From Flavimarina sp. Hel_I_48 (GTDB lineage Bacteria; Bacteroidota; Bacteroidia; Flavobacteriales; Flavobacteriaceae), in NCBI RefSeq assembly GCF_000733945.1, contig NZ_JPOL01000002.1:2853001-2917000 (forward strand): DNA of 64,000 nt, given 5' to 3'. The translations under genes were made by a program, and so were the position numbers. This document shows, in pieces, positions 17,658-28,200 of this stretch; position 1 is the stretch's first letter; each line of letters begins with the position of its first letter. The notes under the pieces were generated by a model. That model saw only the letters and a list, made by a program, of their open reading frames with translations, did not search any database and had not been told where the DNA came from.

Positions 17658-18812
17658 TTATTTGCGAACGGCTTCAGGTTCAGCATTTCTTTTAAAGAAT
17701 ATTCTTGAAATAGGGATCAACATCAAACTCGCAAGGAAGAAAAGCAAAAACGACCATCTTAGATTTATTAGTTGGGCAAGATAACCCACAAGCGGGGGCC
17801 CCAGCAACATACCAATTATACCGTAAGTAGCAATGATAGAAATCGCCATACCGGGCGAATATTTTTTTGAGGTACCGGCCAGGCTAAAGGTCATGGGGAT
17901 TATTGCGGCAACACCTATTCCCACCAGGCAACAACCTATGAGTGCCGGCCAGAAATAGGGTAAAAACACCATGAGTATAATCCCAAAAGCGGTGATACAG
18001 GGACTATAGATATACAAACGGCGCATGCCAATGTAATCAATGACCGCATCAGAGAAAAACCGGGAAAGCGCCATAAAGATCATAAAGAGGAGATAGCCCC
18101 AGGTAAAAACATCCTCGCCCACAACTTCCTTAAAGTAAACCCCACTCCAATCAAACATACCACCTTCGCATAATGCAGCAAAAAATACCATGAGACCCAG
18201 TGCGCCTATAAATTTATCAGGCTTACCTAAAACCAACTTATTACCTTCTTTTGCACGGTCATTATTTAGTAAAGAACGGTACATAAACAATGCGATTGCG
18301 AGCACAAAAATCGCTACGCTAAGCAAGTGATAATAAATAGGGATCTCGAGGCCTATCATTAACGTAGAAAGCCCAACACCCGCCAGCCCGCCACTGCTCC
18401 ATAAACCATGAAATGATCCAATGATCTTTTTATCAAAAGATTTTTGCAAAGTGACCGCCTGCGTATTAATGGAGATATTTATGATGCGCATGCAAAAGGA
18501 AAAAAGACTGATGGATATCACTAGACCAACTATATTATCTGCAAAACCAATACAGCTTAGCGCCACGGCAAATAAGAAAAAGGCAACGAGTAGGGGAGAG
18601 CGGCTATTGTACCTGGAAATAAGCCACCCAGAAATGGGAAGGCCAAGCATGGAGCTAATAGGCATGGCCAGTAGCAAGCTTCCCAGTTCTGCCTCATTAA
18701 GGTCAAAATAAACCTTGAGGGTAGGGATGCGCGATGCCCAGGTGGAAAAGCAAAAACCAATGATAAAGAAATAAGTTCCCAGGGCGACGCGCTGCCTTAT
18801 CTTTTCTTCCAT
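17658..18812 (-). CDS. MFS transporter
   Basis: 384 residues from the ATG at 18812 (the frame reaches a TTG three codons earlier). Twelve hydrophobic segments in two halves. The loop after helix 2 carries a G-x3-S/x-R motif (GWLISRYNSRSPL) in the place of the classic MFS D-R-x-G-R-R signature. The opening QRVALGTYFFIIGFCFSTWASRIP, summarised here only in part, recalls the YbjJ-like branch, which includes sugar and drug exporters. The substrate cannot be told. It lies between two of three paralogous secreted-protein genes on the same strand, with gaps of 90 and 70 bases, so they may share a transcript. Confidence 0.82.
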   Translation of the reverse strand: MEEKIRQRVALGTYFFIIGFCFSTWASRIPTLKVYFDLNEAELGSLLLAMPISSMLGLPISGWLISRYNSRSPLLVAFFLFAVALSCIGFADNIVGLVISISLFSFCMRIINISINTQAVTLQKSFDKKIIGSFHGLWSSGGLAGVGLSTLMIGLEIPIYYHLLSVAIFVLAIALFMYRSLLNNDRAKEGNKLVLGKPDKFIGALGLMVFFAALCEGGMFDWSGVYFKEVVGEDVFTWGYLLFMIFMALSRFFSDAVIDYIGMRRLYIYSPCITAFGIILMVFLPYFWPALIGCCLVGIGVAAIIPMTFSLAGTSKKYSPGMAISIIATYGIIGMLLGPPLVGYLAQLINLRWSFLLFFLASLMLIPISRIFFKRNAEPEAVRK

Positions 18813-18882
18813 AAACTCCAATAATTAATGCAAAAACCGATTAAAGGGGGCAAAATTGCACTAAAAATGGTGATTTTTGGGT

Positions 18883-19662
18883 CTATTCCTGATTAATTTC
18901 CTGTTTGAATTCATCTCTTTTATTCAGTAAAAACTGAATGAGATTGAGCTCGTTCCCTTTGGTCAGCATATTTTTTTCAAGTCCGTTAGCAGCTACATAA
19001 TCCAGGAAAGCACCTATGTTCTCCTCATCAATATTTAGATTTTTTTTGAAGAATGCATTACCATACATCAGGCTTAATTCCTCTTCTGCGGTATCTTGAA
19101 AGTCGCTGGTTTCAGGATCCCTCTTGTCAAACAATGCCTTGAAGATATTTATAAAATCGAGGCCATATTTCCAGTCATCCTTGTCTAACGCATCATTTTC
19201 TACCGGGCTGGCATCATCAATATAACTTCGGCGCAGTCCCACGGCAGGTATATTCACACTGGGAGTGTCACTACTCACGATAACGCGGTTGACATCAACT
19301 TCAATGTTACCGGTAAGGTCTGTAGGTGTAATTACGATCTCGTCCAGTTTGTTGAGGTTCTCGCGCAGGGTAACGATAATTTTTTTATTTTGAATCATAC
19401 CCAGGTCTACCTGTAGTTCAAAGGGAGTAAACTGTATAGACTGCACCAATATTTTATCTCCCTGGCGTACATTCAAAAAGAAAATACCATTTCGGTTTGT
19501 TATGGTACCGCGGGTTGAGGATTCATTAAAAATCACTATACCTTCATTATCGTCTCCTGGTGGTACATTTACCTTTCCTTCTATCAGCATACGGTTGTTA
19601 AAAGACTGAGCCGTAAGCTGGTTAATACTCAAGACTATTAGGAAGGTGTAAAATAATTTCAT
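18883..19662 (-). CDS. Secreted carboxypeptidase-regulatory-like domain protein, paralogue 3
   Basis: 259 residues with a signal peptide (LFYTFLIVLSINQLTAQS). A regulatory-like sandwich (IEGKVNVPPGDDNEGIVIFN, RGTITNRNGIFFLNV) is followed by LDEIVITPTDLTGNIEVDV, a link shared in pattern with the two other paralogues, and by a helical C-terminal part (NIDEENIGAFLDYVAANG). It is the most diverged of the three and the first gene of the minus-strand run. ATG at 19662. The EIVIT segment resembles the stretch that joins such sandwiches to TonB-dependent receptor plugs, but no receptor follows. Function unknown. Confidence 0.7.
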   Translation of the reverse strand: MKLFYTFLIVLSINQLTAQSFNNRMLIEGKVNVPPGDDNEGIVIFNESSTRGTITNRNGIFFLNVRQGDKILVQSIQFTPFELQVDLGMIQNKKIIVTLRENLNKLDEIVITPTDLTGNIEVDVNRVIVSSDTPSVNIPAVGLRRSYIDDASPVENDALDKDDWKYGLDFINIFKALFDKRDPETSDFQDTAEEELSLMYGNAFFKKNLNIDEENIGAFLDYVAANGLEKNMLTKGNELNLIQFLLNKRDEFKQEINQE

Positions 19663-19767
19663 ATCATGTATTTTTTCTGAATTTCCGATAAGAAATGATA
19701 AAGAAGAACCTATGCGTGTGTAAATTTTTGTTAAATTGATTCCTACAAACCGATATAACCAACTTGA

Positions 19768-20469
19768 ATGAAAAAAATAATACTCGCCAGTACCTCTACC
19801 CTTTACGGGGAAGAGTATCTAAAATACTTATTGCCTGCCATTAATACTCACTTTGAAAAGGTAGAACGCCTGGTCTTTATACCTTACGCCCGTCCCGGAG
19901 GCCTTTCTCACGATCTGTACACAGAACGGGTGCAGGAGGTTTTCAACGAACTGGATATTGAAGTGAATGGCTTACATCAGTTTGATGATCCCATTGCAGC
20001 ATTAGAGGGGGCGCAGGCTATATTTGCCGGTGGCGGAAATACATTTTTACTGGTAAATGAACTTTGTAAAAGAAATCTAATGCCAGTGTTACGCAATGTT
20101 CTCTTCAATGGTACTCCTTATCTAGGAACAAGTGCCGGAAGTAATATTTGCGGTATTACCATGCAAACTACTAATGACATGCCCATTGTCTACCCACCAA
20201 GTTTTAAAACCATTGGTGCAGTCCCCTTTAATATCAACGCTCATTATATAGACCCAGATTTTGACGGTACGCATATGGGGGAAACCCGGGAAACCCGTAT
20301 AAAAGAATACCATAAATTTAATAGTCCACCAGTAGTGGGATTGCGTGAAGGTAGCTGGTTGACCGTTACTGGTGATACCATTATATTAAACGGTCAGCAT
20401 GAAGCAAGGATATTTACCCAGCATGCTAAACCTTACGAATTGGCTAGTGGGGAGACACTTGTTTTTTAA
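19768..20469 (+). CDS. pepE: Dipeptidase E (alpha-aspartyl dipeptidase)
   Basis: A 233-residue cytosolic serine peptidase of family S51, which cleaves dipeptides with N-terminal aspartate. The nucleophile Ser122 lies in GTSAGSN. The adjacent FAGGGNTF loop and the later FNINAHYIDPDF, with the catalytic His, match PepE. The length equals that of the E. coli enzyme. ATG at 19768, divergent from paralogue 3 across about 105 bases. It converges on a GNAT gene. Confidence 0.92.
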   Translation: MKKIILASTSTLYGEEYLKYLLPAINTHFEKVERLVFIPYARPGGLSHDLYTERVQEVFNELDIEVNGLHQFDDPIAALEGAQAIFAGGGNTFLLVNELCKRNLMPVLRNVLFNGTPYLGTSAGSNICGITMQTTNDMPIVYPPSFKTIGAVPFNINAHYIDPDFDGTHMGETRETRIKEYHKFNSPPVVGLREGSWLTVTGDTIILNGQHEARIFTQHAKPYELASGETLVF

Positions 20470-20501
20470 ATGTAAACCAATAATTTGTAATTACATCTGG
20501 C

Positions 20502-20930
20502 TTATAATTTTTTTAGAAAATGATGTGCCCAGATCTCATAGCCTTCATTTAGATAGAATTTGTGACTAGGGTAATTCTGTACATAACTGTTGAGTTCTGA
20601 AGTCTCACAGCCTTTCTCGCGTGCGTAATCAAAGATCCACTCAAAGACATCTTTTCCCAGACCTTTTCTCCTATATTCCGGTATGATATACACATGGTCT
20701 GGCTCACAGGTTTTGCCACAATAATGACGGGTAGCAAACCATAGTCCAAAAACACCTACTAACGTACGCTCTATAAAAATACCCTGGCATTCATAATTCT
20801 GCTCAAACATACTTTCAAACCTTTTTATGAGTAGCTCATTTTCTATAGTATTGCCCATGAGTTCATGAACGAGTGGCAAAAAGATGTTAATATCTTCTTT
20901 AAATAGTCGCTTGATTTTTAAAGCGGTCAT
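20502..20930 (-). CDS. GNAT-family N-acetyltransferase
   Basis: 142 residues with the GNAT core. Motif A (VYIIPEYRRKGLGKDVFEWI, about residues 86-105) contains the R-x-x-G-x-G/A acetyl-CoA pyrophosphate loop, and the C-terminal motif B has KFYLNEGYEIWAHHF. A cysteine/histidine-rich strand (RHYCGKTCEPDH) just before motif A is unusual and might bind a metal; this is speculative. The acceptor is unknown. ATG start, convergent with pepE. Confidence 0.85.
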   Translation of the reverse strand: MTALKIKRLFKEDINIFLPLVHELMGNTIENELLIKRFESMFEQNYECQGIFIERTLVGVFGLWFATRHYCGKTCEPDHVYIIPEYRRKGLGKDVFEWIFDYAREKGCETSELNSYVQNYPSHKFYLNEGYEIWAHHFLKKL

Positions 20931-21050
20931 AATTTCGCTATTTTGAATGAAATATTTTTATTCTAAGGAACCATCTGTTTCTAAGATGACCTTTAAACGA
21001 ATCTTTGGATTTAAAAAAAATCTAAAATTAATTCTTTTACTTACAAAATC

Positions 21051-21338
21051 ATGAATCAATCCATAAAACATAACGAGAATGATAGCCGCGGCGTCTTTTT
21101 AATAGAAAGCGATAATGGGATTATATCAGAACTTACCTACTCAAAAGACCGCAATGGGATCATGACCATTGACCATACGGAAACAAAACGTGGTGAAGAA
21201 GGAAAAGGGTATGCAGGTAAACTTGTGGAACATGCAGTGGCATACGCACGTAAAATGGAGTATAAGATTGATCCCTTATGTCCGTTTGCTGAGGTGAAAT
21301 TTGATGAGCATCCCGAATATCAGGATGTACGTTCCTGA
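21051..21338 (+). CDS. Small GNAT-like acetyltransferase (YjdJ type)
   Basis: 95 residues of the short GNAT type found in COG2388: ELTYSKDRNGIMTIDHTE, then the acetyl-CoA loop GEEGKGYAGKLVEHAVAYAR and the C-terminal IDPLCPFAEVKFDEHPEYQD with a conserved CPF-A motif. These compact enzymes are cytosolic and their acceptor is mostly unknown. It diverges from the other GNAT gene over about 120 bases. The long regulatory region of the giant gene follows. Confidence 0.85.
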   Translation: MNQSIKHNENDSRGVFLIESDNGIISELTYSKDRNGIMTIDHTETKRGEEGKGYAGKLVEHAVAYARKMEYKIDPLCPFAEVKFDEHPEYQDVRS

Positions 21339-21924
21339 TTTATTTTGAAATAAAATAGCGTTCTGATAATTTCAAATGTTGTTTTAAAATAAATTTTTTT
21401 GAACGAATTTTTGTCCATAAAATTCACACTCTTTCTTGATTTTAGTGAATACTATGATTTACTAAGTAAATACTCACCCTTTTACGCTTGACGGGGTACT
21501 TATTAAGTCATAAATATTATGAATATCAATCCGCATTTTTCAAATTAAAAGAAAAATAGCGGATTTCTTCTTTTTAAAGGTTTTTATAATTTCCTTCTTT
21601 AAGAGACTTCCTTTTTTCTGTAATCCTCAATGTAGTCATCATATTATACGAATGCCTTATTCTGCTTAATATTTTAGCTAAAACTTTATGTTGGTATGCC
21701 AAAGTTGACTGTGTAATATTTCCACAGTGTTTACATTTTAAGCCTTAATTACCGTTTTCGAGCAAGTTACCTTAAAAATGCAACTTACAAATTTCTTTAA
21801 AATTAACTTTAAATTAACGTTAAATAGACATTTTGTAGGAATTTACTTATAGTATATTTTTTTTGAACAACTATTAGCAAATTATTTTTTTATGCATAAA
21901 AATCAAGCATCATAAGGCCTACCG

Positions 21925-22062
21925 ATGAAATACACAATTACCGTAAAACGGCTTATCGAAAAGTACGTACCACTTCTTTTTTGGTTTTTATATTTATCTA
22001 ATTTAGCACATGTCATAACCCAACTTATGACAATCATTTTGAATGGTTCCCTAACACCATAA
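21925..22062 (+). CDS. Possible 45-residue leader or small membrane peptide
   Basis: An ATG-initiated frame of 45 codons begins KYTITVKRLIEKYVPLLFWF and contains one strongly hydrophobic stretch (VPLLFWFLYLSNLAHV) after a basic N-terminus, as in a signal anchor. It lies 145 bases before the giant gene on the same strand. No clear ribosome-binding site is seen, which is normal for this group. It could be a small membrane peptide, a decayed gene start, or chance in AT-rich DNA. Confidence 0.25.
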   Translation: MKYTITVKRLIEKYVPLLFWFLYLSNLAHVITQLMTIILNGSLTP

Positions 22063-22153
22063 TATCAAAATGGTTTTTTTCAAACCATTAGATTTAAACA
22101 TCCATTAATCAATGTCTCTCTCATTATGAGTAACATACGGCCATTGGTATGTC

Positions 22154-22161
22154 TAATTTTG
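22154..22161 (+). promoter_or_regulatory. Candidate -7 element for the giant gene
   Basis: TAATTTTG fits the TAnnTTTG consensus 46 bases before the giant gene ATG, giving a leader of about 40 bases. A good -33 box is not visible, so this is a candidate only. Confidence 0.35.
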
Positions 22162-22207
22162 AAAATTTAATTTACCCTAAGATCATCTAATATTTATTGC
22201 TAAAATT

Positions 22208-25200
22208 ATGAAACAACCTTACACCAATCTGAAATTATCCTTTAGGCCACTGTATTTTTTGGCCCTTTTAAGCATTTTATTTTTCGGTTTATCCTCCTTT
22301 ACGAATATTAAAATATTCGATCTTAGGAATGCAAAAGTTCTTGAAAATGAAAGGCATGATCCACCTCAAAACGAGGTGTGTTCCCCTATAAGCATCCTAG
22401 CCTGCGAAGATATTATCAAAGGGCTTCCGTTAAATCTTAATTTTACTGAGCCTGTATTGAATACTCTGGGAGATGTAAACGGAACAGGAACTGGCTTTAC
22501 CGCAGCTTTAGAGCATTCAGAAGCTAGACGATCTGGTGACCTTCCAGTATCAAACGCAGCGGTCAATGGCTACGAGCCCTCGTTGATAAGTATCAATAAT
22601 GGTGGTCTGGAGTTAAAATCCCAAGCAGGTATAAACTATTTAAATCCTCCGGAAAGTAGCAATAACAACAATCAGGTAAATACCCTTGGTATAGGTTTAC
22701 AAAGTATTGTTACGCCGCTCACCCTGGAGACAACATTAATAAATATAACTACAGGAACTGGTTCTGCCCAGGCAGGAATATGGTTCGGTATTGATGAAGA
22801 TAACTTTGTCAAGCTTAATGTTTTGGCAAATAGTGTAGAGCTGCGAAAGGAACTGGGCGGTAGATCTATAAATGGAGATACGTCTCCAGATCAGATCTTA
22901 ATAGATAATTTGGGTACAGTTGGCCAAAATGTAAAATTGAGGATGGTAGTTGATCCTATAGCAATGTCAATTACCGCTTACTATGCCATTAATGGTGGCG
23001 ACTTTATTCAAGTTACTAAAAGTGATTATTCTGCTTTGAGTCTTCCCGAAGTTTATCTTTCAGGCAGGGATCTAAATTCTGAGATTTCTGATGTTAGCTT
23101 TGCAGGTATATATGCTACGCATCGTAATGGAAGTCAATTTACCGCACGTTTTGATTCTTTCTCTGCAATAGTAGAAAAAGAGGAGCTTGACCTTTCTTTT
23201 GATAAGGAAGCTTTAATATTTGAAAGTATCGAAGGGGATGTTATTGACCCACAAAGTGTTTCACTTACTGCAAATAAAGGAAATCCTACTTTTTCTCTGT
23301 CAGACGATCCTAGTTCTGGTGACTGGTTGATCCTTCCGGTAAATCCAGAACTTGGGGTATTGGAATTCAATATCAAACCTGATCTAGCTCCAAATACCTA
23401 TAGCACGACCATAATTGCGATTCCTTCAAATGGGGATTACACTTCTGCAGAATTGCAGGTTAGTTTGGTTGTACGATCCAAGGAAAATGCCAGAACTGAG
23501 AACGATATTTCAGATTTTGACATTACTTCTGCCACGGGCCCAGCGGTACTCAACCTAGAGGGACATTTGGTTAATATAGAAGTGGAAAGGGGCACAGATC
23601 TTACTGCATTGACTCCGGTAATCGGCGTATCTGCTGGAGCATCCATCAGTCCAGATTCAGGTGTTGTTCAGGATTTTACCAACCCTGTTTTATATACAGT
23701 AACTGCGGAAGATGGCACGATGCAAGAATGGTCTGTTCGCGTTACAGAGGCCGCACTGGAGAACTTTTCATTTATAGAAAATTTTGAAACTTATAGTATA
23801 GGAAACCTTCATGAAGTTTCTAACGGTGCTTGGTCTAAAGAGAGAGTTACTGATGCATCTATACCAGTCGTTAACGAAGGTCTTACATCTAATACTGACT
23901 TCAGTATTGATTTGTCCCAGGGTCAACAAACGCATGATTATGAAACACTGATTTCAAATCCCAAAGAACTGGTTGCTGGACAGCCATTTTATTTTAATAC
24001 CTATTTCAACGTTGCAAATCTAGGAGTAAATACTACAGATAGAATACGTTCTGTAGTACGAATAGATGATAATTTAAGCGGTGATCAATGGATACGTGAG
24101 CAGATTGCCTATACAGTGGATAACAAACTTGTCGCCATGCTGGGTCTGGAGGGATCTGGCTCAAATCAAGGTGCTATTGCGATTGATCCAGGTAAAACCA
24201 TTCAATTTGTAACCCGTGGGGTATGGGATGGAAATGGTACTATAACCTATTCATGGACTATTGATCCACAGCTCAATCTTGAGCAAAACGTATGGACGGG
24301 AGCGGGCACACATGCCGTGCAAGGCACCCCTCGGGTAGGTCGTATATTCATAGGTTCCAACGGAATAAACAACGGTAGCTTAGGGCCCATACGATTAGGG
24401 ACCAACTATTCTGAAATAGTGACCGAAGAAAACACGGAGGATGAACCGGAAGCCAAACCTCTCTTGTCTCTTTCCCCACAGAGAATTGTGGGTGACGTCA
24501 TTGTAGATGCTAACTTATCCCTAATTAAACAAATAACAATAACCAATAGCGGTACGGCTCCCCTCAACGCAATTGAAGTGGTGATCAATGGAGAAAATGC
24601 TGAAAGTTTTTCAATAAATGGAATTCCCCAAACGGTTGCCCCTTCAGAAAGCGCAACCTTTGAGGTGGTTTTTAAACCAGGTAGTGTAGGACCCAAGTAT
24701 GCATCATTGCGCGTTACTGCCGCAGACGTAAATCCCATGACGGTTTCACTAAATGGTCTGGGTAAATTAGGAAATGGTGGAGATAAAGAGCCATCCTTAC
24801 AATGGGTTCTCGATACCCAGTTAGGTGAAGGTGCCGTTACCGTAGGTGACAACAATGCGGACACAAATATCATCGATTTGGCAAATGGCCAAAATTACAA
24901 TACGTTGCTGGGTGACGAACTGGATATCAAAAGTTTTGAACGTGCAGCTTCGGGTAATGTTACATTGGAAGTTCTTAGTGCATTTGGACCAGAAGGTGCT
25001 GATCCCGTGACTGCATTTGGATGGTATGAAAGTGGTGATTCCGCAGTTCTTAATGAAATTTTTACTATTGGAAATGTATCCGGTAATGGCCAGACTTTAA
25101 ATCCTGTTATTGATGGGGCAACAACATTTGATCCTGGGACTGCAAGCTTTGGTTTTTATAGTAGATGGCCATTTTTTAATAATCGTACGCTTTATAGCGA

Positions 25201-28200
25201 GGATGCCCTTAATACATTTAACGGAGCCATACCTCATCATGTTAGGGTATATGAACTTCCAGGCGAAGAAAACGCCTATATTATAGCCACAGAAGAACAC
25301 ATCAGCGGTTTTGATTATCAAGATATTGTTGTTATTGCTCGTAATATCAAACCCGCTGGGGAAGAAGTTGCCGGTTGCAATCCTATTTCAATTTTAGAAT
25401 GTGATCAGCTTGAAGTTTCACTTCCTTATGAACTCTCCTTTGACGGTACCGAAGGCGGTCTCTCAAATACAGGTTTTACCATGGTAGATAATCCATCTGC
25501 GCGTATCCCACAAGATGGTGCCATAAACTACCCACAGGTACCGGGTTATGAACCCAGTCGTATTTCTTTTTCAAATGGCAGAATGACCTTAAAAGCCGCA
25601 AATGGGATAGCATACGTCAAAAATGGTACTATTGCGGGAACAAGTACAGATGTCAATTCGCAGATCAATACATTGGGAGTTGGTATCAATACAGCAGAAT
25701 ATTCAAATTTCAGTCTGAGGACAACTCTTGTAAACCCATACAGCGACGCTACTCAAAATTCTGAACAAGCTGGTTTATGGTTTGGCCTGGACGAGGATAA
25801 TTTTGCAAAACTTGCTATCGCTAACGGTGGTGTTGTAGAACTTAGGACCGAAACCAATGGTTTGTCAGTTGATAGTGATGCTGTAAGTTCTCAACCTATC
25901 GTTAACTATAATAACAGTACTATTAATTTGCGACTGTATATAGATGAAGTAAATAGTTTGCTTACAGGTTATTATTCCGTAAATGGTGGGGGTGAAGTTT
26001 CCATAGGTTCCCTGAGCCTTCCCGCAAGCTACTTAGAGGGTAAAGAGAAATATGACAACATTAGTTTTGCAGGTATTTTTAGTTCTAAAAGAAGAGAACA
26101 AACCGCAGATGTAAACTATACTTTTGAAAGTTTTGCATTAGAGGCAGACGATGCTATAACAGATACTATTGATCCTATTAATATCAATTTTTCTGATTTA
26201 GCAACAGCGTCACCTGCGGGTTACAATAAAGATAGTGGGGATTCTTACGGTGATCGTGGGAACGGTTATTCCTACGGCTGGCTCAATGCGGAAACCAATG
26301 TTCCTGCAGTAGTAACAAATAGCGCCAGAATGCGTACTGTAAGTGGGGTAGGTGTTCTCAATAACTCCTTGATCCATATGCAGTATGGGAACGTAGATAC
26401 TGATCCTAGCAAGGGTTATTTGCCAGATGCCAAGTGGGAATTGGCATTGCCCAATGGTTCTTATAATATAATCGTAAATGTAGGGGATCCAGAATTGGAT
26501 TCACCATCTACAAGTACCCCTAAGCACACTATCAATGCCGAAGGTGTAAACGTGATAAACCAGTTTATACCTACTGGAGTCAAAGGTGCTGCTACCCGTT
26601 TCAAATCTGGAAGCTCCAGAGTCGTTGTTAGGGATGGAAGACTAACAATTGATCCAAGGGGTGGTTTCAATACTAAAATCAATTCAATACAAATTGAACA
26701 GGTAGGACTTAGTGATATCCCATATTTTACGGGCGTAAACCCACAAGATGGTGCTATTAATGTACCTGTGAACGGCTTCCAGATTGCTATTGAGATCGTT
26801 GTTCCAGAAGGTTATGAGCTTGATAAAACAACTACAAGCAATGCTAAAATCTATGAAGTTACAGCTGGGGGAGAGCAACTGGTTCCAGCAAATACGAATG
26901 ATACCGGTGGAGGGGATGCCATTATCCTGACCCCATTAAACAAATTAAAAGAAAACACCACGTACATCTTAAAAATGCCTACGACTATTGAGGCTAATAA
27001 AATAGGTGATATTCAAGATAGAATTGCTTTTGAAGCTTTTGAGTCCCGTTTTACGACAGGTGAAGAAGATTTAGATACAAATCAGCCAGGCCGTGACCTT
27101 ACAAACGTTTCATTTACTCAGGTGCGCGGAGCTGCATTGGGTGAGCGTGTCCAAAACGAACGTTTTTCAAGTATGCAGGTGGGACCTGATGGTAAACTTT
27201 ACGCGAGTACCATAGGGGATTTTCAGTCTGATGGTAAGATATTCAGATGGGATATGTCTAATGATGGCACCCTGACCAATCTTGAAGTACTATCACCAGA
27301 GTTATCAGGAGCTAGTAATCCCGTAAATGGTAGCCCTCAAAATAACGACGTTCGTTTGATTATTGGTTTCAGGTTTGATCCTAATGCCACGGCAGAGAAC
27401 CTTGTCGCTTATATTACACATAGTAAATCTTCAGAAAGTGATGGTCCAGAATGGGACGGTAAGTTGACACGCCTGAGCGGTCCAAAATTAGAATTGGTAC
27501 AGGATGTTATAATACACTTGCCAAGGTCTAAGAAGGATCATTTGACAAACAGTCTGGCATTTGATATAAATGGGGATTTATTCATAAGTCAGGGTAGCAA
27601 TACCGCTGGGGGTGAGCCTGATCCTGCATGGGCTTTCAGGCCAGAGCGTTTGTTGAGCGGTGCTATCCTTAAGGTAGAACTTGATAAACTTCCGGGTAAT
27701 TTACCATTAGATGCCTACACTACTAATAATATAGGTGTCATAAACAGTGCGCCTACAAATTCCATCACTATGAGTGATGGAACGTACAATCCGTATGCTA
27801 CAAATTCACCACTTACTATTTTTGCAACAGGTATACGTAATGCGTACGATCTACTGTGGCATTCTAATGGTTGGTTATATGTTCCAACCAATGGTACAGC
27901 TGGTAACAATACTAATTCACCCAATTCTCCAAGTACGGCAAATTATGAGTTGGCTAGACGAATTGATGGACGTACCACAGTTCCTAACGCACCAGCACTC
28001 CTGGGAGGTAATACTCAAAAGGATTGGCTTTTCAAAACCAAGGGAGGTACTTATCATGGTCACCCAAACCCATATAGGGGAGAGTTTGTACTTAACCATG
28101 GAGGAACATCCTATAGTGGTTTACCGGGACAGGTAAGAGAACCTTATAAAGATGTTACAAAATATCCATCTAACGTTCAGCCTGATCCTAATTACATGCA

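Larger units (their letters stand above)
21339..22207. other. Long AT-rich region upstream of the giant T9SS gene
   Basis: 869 bases, much longer than any other promoter region here. Visible items are a perfect dyad TTTACTAAGTAAA at 21458-21470, two AAATTAAC repeats 11 bases apart (21800 and 21811) running into the palindrome TTAACGTTAA at 21814-21823, a 45-codon open frame at 21925-22062, and a TAATTTTG -7-like motif at 22154-22161. None is proven; together they suggest dedicated regulation. Confidence 0.45.

Noticed and set aside
20470..20501. Possible terminator between pepE and the GNAT gene
   Set aside because: Only a six-base ATGTAA/TTACAT pairing with a long loop; too weak.
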